Source: Angiostrongylus vasorum
Lineage: Eukaryota > Nematoda > Chromadorea > Rhabditida > Metastrongylidae
Assembly: GCA_018806985.1 (NCBI GenBank)
Contig: JADANN010000009.1
Span: 186,001-250,000 of the forward strand
Reading direction: 5' to 3'
DNA: 64,000 nucleotides
The notes under the pieces were generated by a model. It was not told where the DNA came from and did not search any database. It saw only the letters and a program-made list of their open reading frames with translations. This document shows positions 1 to 11,712 of the stretch, one piece after another (position 1 is the first letter of the stretch; every line of letters begins with the position of its first letter). The translations under genes were made by a program, and so were the position numbers.

Positions 1-330
1 CTACCCGGCCAAACACCTCCATAACCAAGCAGAGAAGACGCGAAATCAAGATTTCAATCGCATTGAACCCAAAATGAATTCTTAGCGCCTGAAGATCTAA
101 CACTTCAGGCACATCTTTAAAAGCGTTATCAACTGATGTATCGTGAAGCCATACATACGTTTATTGCTCTCTCGTGTTGGGTAAGAGTATCAGGATGGCT
201 TGAATAGCAGGGTCATTCGACACCTTTGTGTAAAGGACGGTAACGTCGAAGGATCACATAACGTACGCGCCGTTAGGACGCGCGTCACGTAGACGTTCCA
301 GGCACATCTCGGTGTTCATGAGATGGGCTC
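1..330 (-). pseudogene. Penelope-like element reverse transcriptase fragment
   Basis: Read on the minus strand, about 320 down to 180 gives an eroded peptide containing CLERLRDARPNGAYV, an in-frame stop, then VTVLYTKVSNDPAIQAI. This is the LYTNVSND block known from reverse transcriptases of nematode Penelope-like elements, and it matches the copy at 61419-61700 in this window. The part below 180 is more degenerate, and the element runs off the left edge. It is a dead transposon fragment; the GIY-YIG half is not visible here. Confidence 0.7.
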
Positions 331-381
331 GGGTGTGCTTTAAGAACTGTATAAATATTACGGTTAAAAACCACATTATTC

Positions 382-925
382 CATCCGTTGTTCTCCATAA
401 GCAGGTAATGGTAGGTCTAACCTTAAATAACGACGGATCAGAAGACTACGAGTTTTGATGAGTAAGGATGAGACGGGACACGTGGGCAATTCAACCTTGA
501 GTTGAGAGATAACTGATGGTTTTCGTCTAGCCGATTTTGCCACTTTGACCCTTTCATTATCCAATTTTTGGTATTGTCTTTTTAATTCCTTTTGAGATGA
601 TGGCCGATAAAGGGAATCATCGTGAAGCTGCTTCTTCGTTATCTCAACATCGGACTAACGAGGATTTACTACAACCTCTTCACTCTTATCACTAGTGGTT
701 AGTCCATTTTTTAACCTTATCGGTTCTCGCATCTTCACCATACCACACTTTTGCACTTCTATAAGGTTGGAGCAAAATCTGTTTGCGCGATAATGATTAG
801 GGACTTTGGAAGCTTCGTTCGTTAATATCCGAAATTTGATGTCAACTTCATTGTTGATATCTTGCTGTCCAAAGAACGCTTGAAGAAGTGGTGGTCGTGG
901 TAATGCCCCTACGCCTTTTGTTCAA
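382..925 (-). pseudogene. long coding-like minus-strand frame with one stop, unidentified
   Basis: On the minus strand a single frame stays open from about 925 to 382 except for one TAG near 660. It reads GVGALPRPPLLQAFFGQ early, VVVNPR before the stop, then SDVEITKKQLHDD and a Lys/Arg-rich stretch LKRQYQKLDNERVKV. Roughly 180 codons with one stop in AT-rich DNA is unlikely by chance, so this looks like a decayed gene or transposon ORF. I do not recognise the family. It lies directly upstream, on the same strand, of the Penelope-like fragment at the left edge and could be part of that element, although I see no RT motif in it. Confidence 0.35.
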
Positions 926-3900
926 CCCTATTTAGTCCTTCAACTTTAGCTTAGTTGCTGAGTCTATCTTGAACTTAATGCCAACTACATGCAGTTAATC
1001 TTCACGTGAAATACTCAGGGGAAGACTTATGGAAAGCGGTGGGTGTGCGAAGAGGCTATTTTGTTTTCATTGTGATTCAAATCTTGGTTTAGCGTTTTTT
1101 CTTCTATGTAAGGGTGGCTGGATAGATTACAGTCGACTTGACCTTTTCAGGCCCTGAAGAAATCGAAATGCGGCGAAACTTCAGTTTTTCCGTCAATAAA
1201 GAACAATGTAACACCAAGTGTTTGCTCATCAAGAATATGGTGAATTGTTTGATCAGTGCCGAGGTTAACAGAAATTCAGTCTTGGGAATTACCAAAAAAA
1301 CAGTACTCATGGGTGATTGCGACCAGATCAGTCTTGAAGCTAAATCTATTTATTGGCTATTGATTTTTTGAGATGTTGAAGAGTTCCCGAATTTGAATCT
1401 AGGTTCAGATTTGGTGGTAAAGTGAAACTTAGTCAGTCTCGATTGCTCAACTAAAGTATGGATAACAATTTTGTTAAACATTGTGTTAAGTCGTTGTCTA
1501 AATTATCCGTATCTTGGTGTCTAACACTTCCCATCAACCGTTAACTCTATCGATTTTCGATCATTTATTGTTTTATCTTTCCTGCAAGAACCACCTTCAA
1601 TTCTGCTCCTGTACAATTTTAACATCCTCAGACTCACCATTGGCATAGAATGTCTCATCAAATCCGTCCGATTAGTACAAAATGATGTTCCAGTGGCTTC
1701 TACGATCATCTGAGACAACGATATTTGTGACAACGAAAACTTGATTAGGACGCGCGAACAGTTGGGAAGTAAAAGCTGCTTTCCCGTTCAGATTGTCAAG
1801 AATCAACTCCGTACTGAGAAACGAGTTAACACGAGCTGAAACCAGAACGTATAACCCGGTGAGATGGAGTGTCTGGCTCCTGAAACATCTCATATCCTAT
1901 GCCGCTTCTCGACTCCATTGCTACCTCATAAGTATTTTCTTCCTTTATTCTGCAGTTTTCTTTCGTTATTTCAATAATGGAAGTTATTTTTCGTATATTT
2001 GGAGTAGGATTATAAACTCCTGTATTAGATTCCACTCGCACAGGCATAATTTCTAGTCCTCATATCTTCTCACAGTGGTTTTTTCCATGGATAATCCTTT
2101 TTTGTGTGTTATTGCGAAGCTTTCTGAATGAAATTGTTGTCTTATCAGATAGTGAGATGTCGATCTTCCCTTCTTTTGCCTACATGAGTTCTACAGGTAG
2201 TTTATATTTAGTAATCGATTCCATTTCCACTCTCGTCTTTCATTTCGCTGTTGTTGGATACAAATTACGACTTACTACATTTTATTCCATTACCCATCTA
2301 ACATATCATATGAAAACAACCTATTGTTTTCTTTGGCTCTATTTCTTCAATTCCTTATCGCTTTTTTTTGCACGCCGACTCCATGTTCTGACAATCCGCT
2401 GGTTATTGACCAACACAAAAACAGTTAAATCACTGGTGCAATGACATCATAAGCCTGCCAGCCCTCACTTTTTTTCGTACGACTGTATTGGTTGGCCCAG
2501 CGGAATATAGAATAGTAGTTAGTTGGGTTTGTCCTTCCAGTACATTGGTACAACAAGAAACCAAATAATTTAGAAGGGTGCAAGCAATCGTGACGAGTCG
2601 TTGGGAAGCGAATGGCAGTCCTAAGGGGCGTGATTAGATCCAAGCGAGTGGCGCGGGTAGCAAGGTCTAGTCCTTAAGCAATGAGTCGTGCCTAATAGCA
2701 TGCCTGGTTGTGTGCGTGATGGCTACGAAATGCTTTGTCCAGTGGCGTGCCCAATGGCTAAGATGGGATGTGGATGTAGGGCACGCACGCGGGTGTTGTT
2801 GCAAATATTTTATTATGCAATAGATTGCGCAGTTACGAGAAATGTTCTCTATTGACTTACGGAATATATCTGTTAGGTAGATAGAGAATTCTTTATAACG
2901 ACTTCAGCCTGGTAAAGCTTACAAGATAGGCCACACATGCTCCAAATAATTTCACCATATCCGACCGGATGTTGTGTTCGGCGAATTCATTTGAAGCTCT
3001 GGAAATTGACGGCACTCGCTCCTCCTGACGTGGGAATGAAATTCCATCATCTAGCACATTCATAGCAATCGACACTCTTTAGGATTTCTTCATTCAGCCG
3101 GCGGATCATCATGAACAGGCAGTTGTTCACCTCATATTGTTCCTTTTAAAATCAGATAATTCAATGATGATCGCATCGATAACAACGAGTAACAATAAAG
3201 AACTTGGCCAACTAGCGAGAATATTCGGTAGTGTTACCACACCATAAAATTAGTTCTCATTGAAGGCCATTTCAACGCTTGGTCTTTTTTGTGGTCTATC
3301 AGCGTAGTGAGTTGATAGGAAAACAAAGCAGAACTTTTACAATGATCGAAGTCAAGCCAGTTGATGAGAGTGGGATATAGAGCCATCACCTTGAACATCA
3401 CTGAAGTCACAATTCCATAAATAAAAGACGAAGGGTTAAGTGTTTGGCGCCCATTAATTCCAGATCGCTGTGCCATACATTCGACTTCAGCAAGCATCAT
3501 AGAGATGCCTAAACGCAGTGTTTTTTTCTTCTGGCAGGCAAGAATGATATTTATTTTCAGACCTCGGAGGAATGGGGGGACTTGGTTGGCTTAGGGATAT
3601 GGGGTCAAACTAACGACCATATGTAAATTGCAGGCACCTCTAATCACCGTACTATAGGCGCTCCACACTTGTACCACTAGAATCATATTGATGGATGCAT
3701 GCGGGACGGGTATTAGTGTTTATGGAGGTTATATCATGCTCGTCGATTCGGCTTAACTATATGTCTGCAACTAAGTGATTAGAAAGTGCAAGGAGCGCAT
3801 TTATGGTCGTCTCCAACAAATGAACAATGTGTTTAGTCTGTCAAAACCCTAGCAGCTGTTCGTGAGTGTACCTTTTTTCACTGGCTGTCCTTTGTGAGGT

Positions 3901-3929
3901 TGCTTTGGGTATATTTTCGCTGAAAGAAA
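926..3929. other. intergenic stretch, repeats only
   Basis: No gene can be supported here. Positions 1110-1215 (+) hold a copy of the Penelope-like 3' tail (GGCTGGATAG, then a TTGACCTTTTCAGGCCCTGAAGAA core), also present near 63245-63330 and 34545-34630. A minus-strand frame around 1826-2047 includes MESRSGIGYEMFQEPDTP but has no recognisable domain. At 3480-3500 (-) a short piece resembles the S2 repeat tail. The rest appears featureless. Confidence 0.5.
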
Positions 3930-4502
3930 TTCTATAAGTAGAATTTTGACTTCTTATTTACTGCCTACTCTTTTTAGCGGCAGGGTATGCGTTGCGAAAT
4001 ATAACTTTAATGATGCTGAGATATTTGCAAAACTCTGGACCGCAGGTGCCCATGGTGGGGAACGAACGCGCTATTGTCCTTTCCGGGGGAGTAGCGCGCT
4101 CACCACCACACCATGCGGGTCCCTTCGTTTCGCCTGTCTCTCAGCTAGTTCTATTGATCTTTTGCCAATAAATCAAAAGTAATATTTCGCAACGCATACC
4201 CTGCCGCTAAAAAGAGTAGGCAGTAAATAAGAAGTCAAAATTGTGATTATAACTGCAGCCTCAGCTTAACTGGGTTCGTTGCCGATTTGGGCCCCCCAGA
4301 TCAATCCCGCTGACGGGTGATTGCTGATGGCAAAAGATCAATAGAACTAGCTGAGAGACAGGCGAAACGAAGGGACCCGCATGGTGTGGTGGTGAGCGCG
4401 CTACTCCCTGGAAAGGACAATAGCGCGTTCGTTCCCCACCATAGGCACCTGCGGTCCAGAGTTTTGCAAATATCTCAGCATCATTAAAGTTCTATAAGTA
4501 GA
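3930..4502. mobile_element. composite foldback S3 SINE insertion with 13 bp target-site duplication
   Basis: The sequence TTCTATAAGTAGA occurs exactly at 3930-3942 and again at 4490-4502. Between them lie two S3 repeat copies in opposite orientation: a partial minus-sense copy (3943 to about 4170) and a fuller plus-sense copy (about 4240-4489). The outer arm 3943-4005 is repeated inverted near 4175-4240. S3 copies carry a tRNA-like pair of boxes, TGGTGTGGTGGTGAACGCG (A-like) and GCGTTCGTTCCCC (B-like). The single flanking duplication means the whole foldback inserted as one unit. Confidence 0.85.
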
Positions 4503-4980
4503 GTACACTATGCAAAAAATATAGTTTTCGTTCGAATGAATACAATCCACAGTGCAACCTTGGTGCGTGTGTGTCAACGGCAAAGGAAAATCTCACAGTT
4601 GTTCACTTAAGTCATCGTGTGATTTGTGGAATTACCCAGTTACACAGATGATCCAGATGTTTGACTTCTGTGACTTCTGGGATTTTTCCTACATGGTGTT
4701 TTAGTTTTGTGCTTTTGAGCTTTTTTATGAAAAAATTCTACAATCCAGTGGTAAATTCTTTCGACAATATTTCTGCAGTTCATCATTTTCTCAGCAAATG
4801 CATTCACAGTTAACCGTCACTACCAGTTTGTGTTATTTTCGGAGTGTTGATAACTTTTGACGTTGTTATGCTATCAATTGGGCTTTCTTCTTTGTGAAAT
4901 AAGTTTTAATAATCCTCGACGAACTTCATGACAGTCAGCTGATGTTAGTGAGTCTTTAACAAGCGACCTCTTAGGGATCG
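4503..4980. other. upstream region of the nitrilase gene
   Basis: AT-rich DNA without an ORF or repeat that I recognise. A possible 3' splice or trans-splice acceptor, GACCTCTTAG, ends at 4974, nine bases before the nitrilase ATG. That would suit spliced-leader addition, which is common in nematodes. This is inferred from position and sequence only. Confidence 0.4.
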
Positions 4981-4983
4981 CTG

Positions 4984-5581
4984 ATGTCTGTCGCTATTGT
5001 ACAAGCAGGGTCTGTAATATATGATACTCCCTCTACGCTGGATAAACTCGAAAATCTCACTAAAGAAGCAGTAGCCAGAGGAGCCAAGCTTGTACTCTTT
5101 CCTGAGGCGTTTATTGGCGGATATCCAAAAGGGATGGATTTTGGCATTGTACTTGGAATTCGTTCAGCAGAAGGTCGTGAAGAGTTCAGGAAGTAAATCG
5201 CTGCTTAGTTCAACTACAAGTATAATTTTTTTGTTGGTGATGACCTTAAACAAGCTATGAGATTTTGGAAGTTTTAGGTTTTATATCTCTTATGTCTTTC
5301 ATTTTAGAGCTCTCAATGGTTGGTAAGCGTGCTTGTTGAATTCTAATTCTGCAAACGATTTAACATTACTATTCCCTTTGCCAACGCATAGTTCAAGATT
5401 TTAGGTACTACGATTCGGCAATCGAAGAGCATGGAGTGGAATCACGACGTATTGCCGAAATTGCCACCACTAATGACATCATTATTGTCGTAGGAGTGGT
5501 GGAGCGTCATGGTGGCACGCTGTACTGTTCGGTAAGGGAGCGAAAAGAGTAGTAAGATGGTATCAGACTTCCCATGTATAT

Positions 5582-5677
<96 letters not shown>

Positions 5678-8600
5678 CCATCTTACCACTCCTGAAGGTA
5701 TAGGGGCTCTAGTTTGCATAGGGCGCGAGATCGAAATAGCAATCATGTGCATTGCAGGGCTCCTCTAACCACTGCGCTACATGCGCCCCACTTTTGTCTT
5801 GTTAAATTCACCGCTGCGGTTTTTGTTGATCTCTAAAGGCTCTTTTTTGTCGAACAAAATTCGTATGGTACTGAAGGCTTGCAATCAGTTATTCTAAGAA
5901 AAAAGTAGGAAGTAGGTGAAAAGTATGCGTTTATGGAATTTTATTGAGAACTATGCACATGGCTTGGAGCTTGTTTAAAACACAGTAGTGGTGCTATATA
6001 GAAGAAACAACCCTGTGCTAGAGAACAATCACTAGATCTGGAAACACATAATCAGCAAGTCAGCGAAATCGACTGCTGGTTTTCCCTTTGAGGTGTTCTT
6101 CTACGGTCCTGACGGTTATTTGGGAAAACATCGTAAGTTGATGCCGACAGCTTTGGAACGATGTATCTGGGGAAACGGTGACGGCTCGACAATGCCGGTA
6201 TGTGATTTTTTTTCCTTCTTTAGTTCTTTTTTAGTTTATTTTGAAGCTGCTCTTTCTAAGACGGTTTTTTTTTCATTATATCTGACCTTCTTCTGATCGT
6301 ATTTCCCTCTTTTTTTCAAGCACAATTCAAATCGAAATTCCCTACCAACTGTTTTCCGCCTCTCGTGGCTGGAAGGTGTTCCTGGGTGTCGGGCTTTGAT
6401 GTACAGTGGAGGGAATCATCTCCCCGGCAACAAGTTGAGAAGGAGTGCGGCGTTTCTGTAAGGAAGCCCACTCCTACGAAACCATTGCGAGGATCTACCA
6501 CCGATCCTGGTGTCAAACTAATCGCATAGTGGCAAATCCTCCTTTGATCCACAAGGGCGGCGACTGCCTGTGGTGGTGACGGACGACCAGGTGCAGACTT
6601 TGCTCAGACTGACCTCGGGACTGCAGAGAAGCACAATGGCTGAGCCAGAAAATCTCCGGAGAATGGAAATCATGCTGGTGTCCGCACAACTAATGAGGAC
6701 GGGTCGTCCAAGTATCGAAATATAATTCAAATTCAAGTTAGATTACGATGCTGGAAAACTATTCATTTATAAAGTGCGCATGAAATCTTAATTCTTCGTA
6801 GATCTTTTTTCACAATGTTTTTTGATCATTAAAATGTTACCTTCCTGGTTCGATGCGGAAAATAATTTCGAGTGAGAATCGTACAATTTCATATATGGGG
6901 TTTCAGTGAACTCCATCTCACTACCTTGACCACTGCATGTACAATAAGTCGTGCAATTTCAATCCATGTGATCGAAGTTCCAGGTATTCAGTACAGCTGT
7001 CGGTAAAATCGGTGCTGCAATTTGCTGGGAAAACTACATGCCAATGTACCGCATGACTTTGTATAACAAAAGTATGTATTTTTCTCACTTCTTGTCTTTA
7101 CCCTAGATTTCGATTATCTTCCGCAACTTCTAGTATGGTAGCGAAAGGGAATTACTTTTTTCTATAAAAAATTTGTTCGTTAGAACAATAAAGCGTGTGC
7201 TACACACTGGTTACTCAGGTACTTGGATGGCCCGCCTCCACTGTTTGGGTTGTGCGGGCCCCAGAATATTTCCCATTCTCTGGAGATTTACTGGTTTAGC
7301 CACAGTGATACCCTAGAAGCCCGAGGACGTCCTGGCCAAAGTGAGCCCCAGTTCGTCACCACCACAGACAGTTGCAGTCCTTGTAGATCAGAGGGAGATT
7401 TGCCACCATGCGACTTTGATACCAGGACAGTGGTGGATCCTGGTATTGGTTTACTCTTAGCCAGGCTTCCTGATGGAAACGCCGGACTCCTTCTCAGCTT
7501 GGGAGACCCTGCCGGAGGGACGAATCCCTCCGCTGTACATCGTAGTTCGACACCCAGAAACATTTCCCAGTCATGATGAGGCGGTAAGCCGTTGGGAGGG
7601 GTTACTGTACTCATGTAGCATGGTAATCTTGTAAAAAAAACTTTCTCTGACAAAAAAATCGGTATTACATAACGTTAATGTTTCATTGGCAGCTTTAAAT
7701 GACTGCTGGTTGTTTATGTGCTCGTTCATGTCTTCTTTATGCGGTTCAAAGTTGGAACTTGTTTTTTACGCCAGAATAATCACTTTGTAGATGATAGTAG
7801 TTATTGATTCAATACGGGTGTCAAAAAGATCGTTCACACTCCAGCGTTATTTATCAGAGGTCAGGTTACAGGAGAAGAACATTCTTTAGAAGCATCTGTA
7901 TAGCTGAACGTTAAAACAATAGTGCTGTGATATTTGCAAAACTTGGACCCCAGGCCAGATCGAACCGCGATTACCTTTTCGATTTCAAACCGACTGCATA
8001 GTACCGTGACGTGAAAATTTGGAGTATGCAGTGAATAAAAATTAAACATTGTGATTTCGACTGCACCCTCAGCTTAGCTGGGTCCAATGCAGATTTGGGC
8101 TCCCAGATCAATCCCATCGACTGGTGATTGCAGATGGCACCGTTAGCTAGAAAACTAGCTGAGAGAAAGGCAAAGCAAGGATCGCAGTGGTGCCGTGCGC
8201 AACACGTGGACCCCCGGAAATGGTAATCGCGGTTCGACCTGGCATGGGTACCAAGTTTTGCTGATAGCTCAGCATCATTGTGGGTGCATCTCACGTAATC
8301 CGTGAAAAATTCTAGTATACAGTGAATAAAAACTTAATATTGAAACACTAATTTAGACGTTGAACTATATCTTGCCTGCACTGTCGATGATCGTGAGACA
8401 TGGCTGCCGACAATGAGAACAATTGCTCTCGAAGGCAGGTGAGTCGGGTATCTTACACAGTACTTGAAAACGGAGATGTTTTATTCTTTACTAACCTCAC
8501 CAGTTCTGTAGATATTTGTTAGCTTTAAGGAGTTATTTTGGTGCAAAGTGTTTTCCTTTCCTAAAAAAATTGTTCCTTTTAAGATGCTTTGTCATTTCGT

Positions 8601-9133
8601 CGGCTCAATTTCTTACGTCTGCAGCGTATCCGGAAGGGCATCCAATGCGCTTGAAACATGGAAAGGAAAAAAGTTGGTCAAACTGATCACTGGATTGATG
8701 AATGATTTCATTGGTGGTGGTATAGAATGAGCGACTTTTTTCAGATACTGATTCGTGGCGGCTCATGTGCCATTGATCCCCTAGGCGTTGTTTTGGTGGA
8801 GCCAGATTTCACAAAGGAACTCATACAGTATGCTGTATATCATTTGGTTGTCTTAAAAGAATCAGTTGATAAGTTGACTGAATTGCAAAAGGGCTCTTTT
8901 TGCTTTGGAAAAGGATTAAGAATGAGGAATCCATTGTCAAAGCACGAACAAGGGTTACAAGTATCGCAGAAGACTGTTTTCGAATATGGCATTTTTTCAG
9001 CTACGTTGATGTCGACCTTTCACGTATTGCATGTGCTAAGATGGATATGGATACGGTAGGACACTACAGCCGACCTGAAGTCTTCCAGCTCGTCGTAAAT
9101 GAGAAACCGTACGCACCAGTGGTTCGACAATGA
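4984..9133 (+). CDS. nit-1: nitrilase (carbon-nitrogen hydrolase), NIT-1 type, eight exons
   Basis: Exons: 4984-5192, 5405-5531, 6093-6197, 6984-7071, 8357-8438, 8584-8672, 8745-8827, 9001-9133. All junctions use GT/AG, and all phases agree except exon 6 to 7. The product is about 305 residues, the usual nitrilase size. It starts [16 protein letters not shown] and carries the catalytic triad Glu41 ([12 protein letters not shown]), Lys127 ([10 protein letters not shown]) and Cys161 ([10 protein letters not shown]). Later blocks include [31 protein letters not shown] and [12 protein letters not shown] near the C-terminus. Members of this branch hydrolyse nitriles or related C-N bonds, in soluble homo-oligomers; the substrate cannot be read from sequence. 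At the exon 6/7 junction the only good donor (AAAAAA|GTTGGT, end 8672) leaves phase 1, while exon 7 (TTTTTTCAG|ATACTG) needs phase 0. A one-base difference in the A6 run, or another splice, is implied. Introns hold a (TA)n tract, two S4 repeats and S3-type repeats. Confidence 0.93.
5585..5676. repeat. (TA)n microsatellite in nitrilase intron 2
   Basis: About 46 uninterrupted TA dinucleotides follow exon 2. The tract produces the spurious Tyr-Ile repeat frames on both strands and is not coding. Confidence 0.97.
6325..6715 (-). repeat. S4 dispersed repeat, nitrilase intron 3
   Basis: Minus-sense copy of a ~400 bp family also found at 7205-7620, 10720-11085 and 24745-25145. Shared blocks, read in the sense direction, include TTGTGCGGGCCCCAG, GGTGGATCCTGGTATTGG, AGGCTTCCTGATGGAAACG and CACCCAGGAACACC. 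No tRNA-like boxes or consistent ORF are seen, so the class is unknown; a non-autonomous DNA element or a SINE of another origin are both possible. Confidence 0.75.
7205..7620 (+). repeat. S4 dispersed repeat, nitrilase intron 4
   Basis: Plus-sense copy of the S4 family, opposite in orientation to the copy at 6325-6715 in the previous intron. The long open frames on both strands here (about 120 codons) follow from the repeat's GC-richer composition and are not conserved as a protein among copies. Confidence 0.75.
7905..8335 (+). repeat. S3-type (variant b) SINE copies, nitrilase intron 4
   Basis: The main copy is plus-sense, from about 8045 to 8335: CCTCAGCTTAGCTGGGTCC, then CTAGCTGAGAGAAAGGC, a tRNA-like centre with a B box around CGCGGTTCGACCTGG, and a tail AGTGAATAAAAACTT. 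A shorter, minus-sense-headed copy precedes it at about 7915-8040, giving the inverted arrangement typical of this family. Variant b differs from the main S3 in its box region (GCGCAAYRYGTRA instead of TGTGGTGGTGAACGCG). Confidence 0.6.
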
Positions 9134-10719
9134 AGGTTCGACATCCATTAATTCGAGATGACGTCAACAACTGCTCTATTCTCCCATCATATGCGAGAAC
9201 TGCCTGATAGACCGTACCTGCTACAGGGCCAAAGAGCATCACGCTCTTCATATAAGGCCTTTTATGTGTACCGTTTTTGCTAATACAGTAGCCATGGGTG
9301 GCTTGAAGCGCTATCCCAAAGTAGACATTGTATTTATTTCTTTGAGACGATCCCAGACGATGTCCGTGTATGGCATTTCCAATCAACATAATGTGATCAA
9401 TGTGTATTTTCTTTTTTTCCGTCGAACCGCGTAGGGTACAGTCCGTATCGACGCCTATGCGGAGCGTAGAAGTCAATCTGGTAGATGAGAGACAAGTGGA
9501 CCGTTGCTATTAGTGTAATTATCATTATTATTGTCATTATTATTGTTATTATCATTGGATAAGTCAGGTCACGTCGCTTTTGCTTAGCATTTTGCACCCT
9601 GTTTGCCACCTGAAAAGCTCCACGTAGACTTAACTGGCCCAATATCCTTCATTTATGTAAGGGAGATTCTCTGGTTTCAGAAGCACCACATATAATCTCC
9701 AGTACTTCAAAATTTCACATTCATTTTTTTCACGTTCCATGTGAACAGAGTATAAATGTTCGCAGAGTTTTATTGGCACATATGGGTGAGAATACTCGAC
9801 ACCAGTGTATCATAAAATTATTTGAACGTTCTTTGCATTTACAATAATCACAAATTTCGTTCGTTACTATCTGTACAGTGCTATCGATTCCTCTCGAATC
9901 GATACGCCTCACTGAGTGGGATGCGAGGAGGTTGATGAAGCGCTAGAAATACACCTACCTAGTTCTGAAGCAGCGGCATCCCAAGGTGACAGGCATGTCT
10001 GTATAAATTCTGCTAGGCTCTGAAAACCCTGGAGGGTGTGATTTCAATAGCGCAAATCTAGATGTCCTCTTTTCTTTCTGCCAGCGATCGAAAACTTGGC
10101 ATGAATAAAATCAAAGCTAGCGAAAATACAATCTAAGTTGACAGAAAGCGGTAGGTTTCGCAGTGTACGGCAGTAATGGTGCACAACGACGGACGTTTTA
10201 GAGAAATATAGACGATAAAATGAGAGACAATAAAAAGCAGCTTAAAGCCGGAGGCCTAGAATGGACGATGCACTATTAGTTGCGCTGCCATGTCGCTATC
10301 GATGGTATGTAGAGGTACGGACGATAGCTGCTGAAATGACGAAGGCCACTGCTGCCGTAATAGGACCAGTTAGATGGAGTGGGACTGCAAAAAAATCTGC
10401 TAAATTATGGTGTGGATAACAAAACCATCGTGTGAAAATTGGCGAAGGTGGAAGATGTTTCTCGTAATACTTGGTCGTGAGGGCCATATAAATGGCACAT
10501 ATAAGCATATATGTGTTGTTGCTTATTCATCCCTGCGTGAGGCTACTTAGGCACCCCATCCATTCAGTGTATGCAGATTTGTCCCAGACTGGTCTACAAA
10601 AAAGTTCCTCCTGATCCAAAAAACCTGCGACTATCTGTGGTTAAAAAATAGTGCCACTGTAGTAGAGTTACACCAGGATTTCAGGAAAATCAGTTCATGT
10701 AGCATTGTGAATACTTACT
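9134..10719. other. downstream of nitrilase; unidentified minus-strand open frame and simple repeats
   Basis: The minus strand stays open from about 9476 to 9036, overlapping the last nitrilase exon. The part beyond the gene (about 9150-9470) contains TSTLRIGVDTDCTLRGS, HIDHIMLIGNAIHGHRLG and MLFGPVAGTVYQAVLAYDG, with no family I recognise. It starts at a non-ATG or upstream position and may be chance or a decayed element. Positions 9510-9560 hold an irregular ATT/TTA-rich trinucleotide tract. No other feature is supported to 10719. Confidence 0.35.
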
Positions 10720-11085
10720 TGCATACTTGGATTTCCCGTCCTCACCGGTTGTGCGGGCCCCAGCATAATCTCTATTTTTCGGAGTTTTGCTAGTTTGGCT
10801 ATTGTGGTTCCCTGGAGTCCCGAGGTCAGCCAGGCCAAAGGCTGCCCGAGGTGGTCACTACCAGAAGCAGTCGCCGCCGTCGAGGATCAGATGAAGATCT
10901 GCCACCATGCGACTGGTTTTGTTGCACTCTTAGCTAGGCTTCCTGATGGAAACATTGGACTGCTTCTCAGCTTGGGAGACCCTGCCAGGGGGAATGAATC
11001 TTCCCGGTGTACATCGCAGCTGGACATCCAGGAACACCTCCCAGCCACGATTAGGCGGTAAACTGTTGTGAGGTCTACGTATCCC
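10720..11085 (+). repeat. S4 dispersed repeat
   Basis: Plus-sense copy beginning near TACTTGGATTTCCCGTCC, with the shared blocks GCGGGCCCCAGCATAATC, GCTAGGCTTCCTGATGGA and CATCCAGGAACACCTCCC. It aligns over most of its length with the copies at 7205-7620 and, inverted, 24745-25145. Confidence 0.75.
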
Positions 11086-11712
11086 TATATATGAATACAA
11101 GTCATACAAAATAGAAGACTGGTTCGTCTTGACTGCAAACAAATATAAATACATCCAGATATTTCCGCAGAGTTCAGAATTTTCTCTGCGCAGTGATCTT
11201 CATTTATTGCTGTGGTTACTCAAATGAAAATGAGTATTTGTGGTATTTGTCCTAGTGAAATATTTTGTTGAAAACTATGATTTATAATAATATTGGATGC
11301 CATTCATTTTAAAGCATAGATTTCGACTTTTTTTGTATGTCAGTAGTTTTCCTTCTGTCACCAGCCCACATCTAATTAAAGACATTTGGTTGCAGAACTG
11401 TTGAGAAGAAAAGATGAAAATGGAGTCGTTATCAAGTTTCCTTGTAATGAGTGGGAGTCAATCAGCTCCCGTGAACGTTAGCATTAACATCTTAAGACGT
11501 TGACCGAAGAAAATTCGCCATAGGATATTCCAGAGCTTGCGGAGGAATTATCGGTAGGTGAAACGGCAGTTTTGGGTCCTCTTAACAGAGTTATAAAGTC
11601 ACGAAAAAAATTCGTGAAAGCTGTGTCAACAGGTAGTAGTTATGAAGTCTGTTCTAACTTTCTTATGCCCGCAACAATGACAGCCCCTTTTTTCCGTAGA
11701 ATAATGATATAG
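11086..11712. other. no supported feature
   Basis: AT-rich DNA. I see no exon-like frame bounded by good splice sites and no recognised repeat. Confidence 0.4.

Noticed and set aside
5442..5768. Frames made of (Tyr-Ile)n on both strands
   Set aside because: Pure translation of the TA microsatellite; the real content is nitrilase exon 2 plus intron.
7223..7653. Overlapping ORFs of 117 and 121 codons on both strands
   Set aside because: They fall in an S4 repeat within a nitrilase intron and are not conserved between S4 copies.
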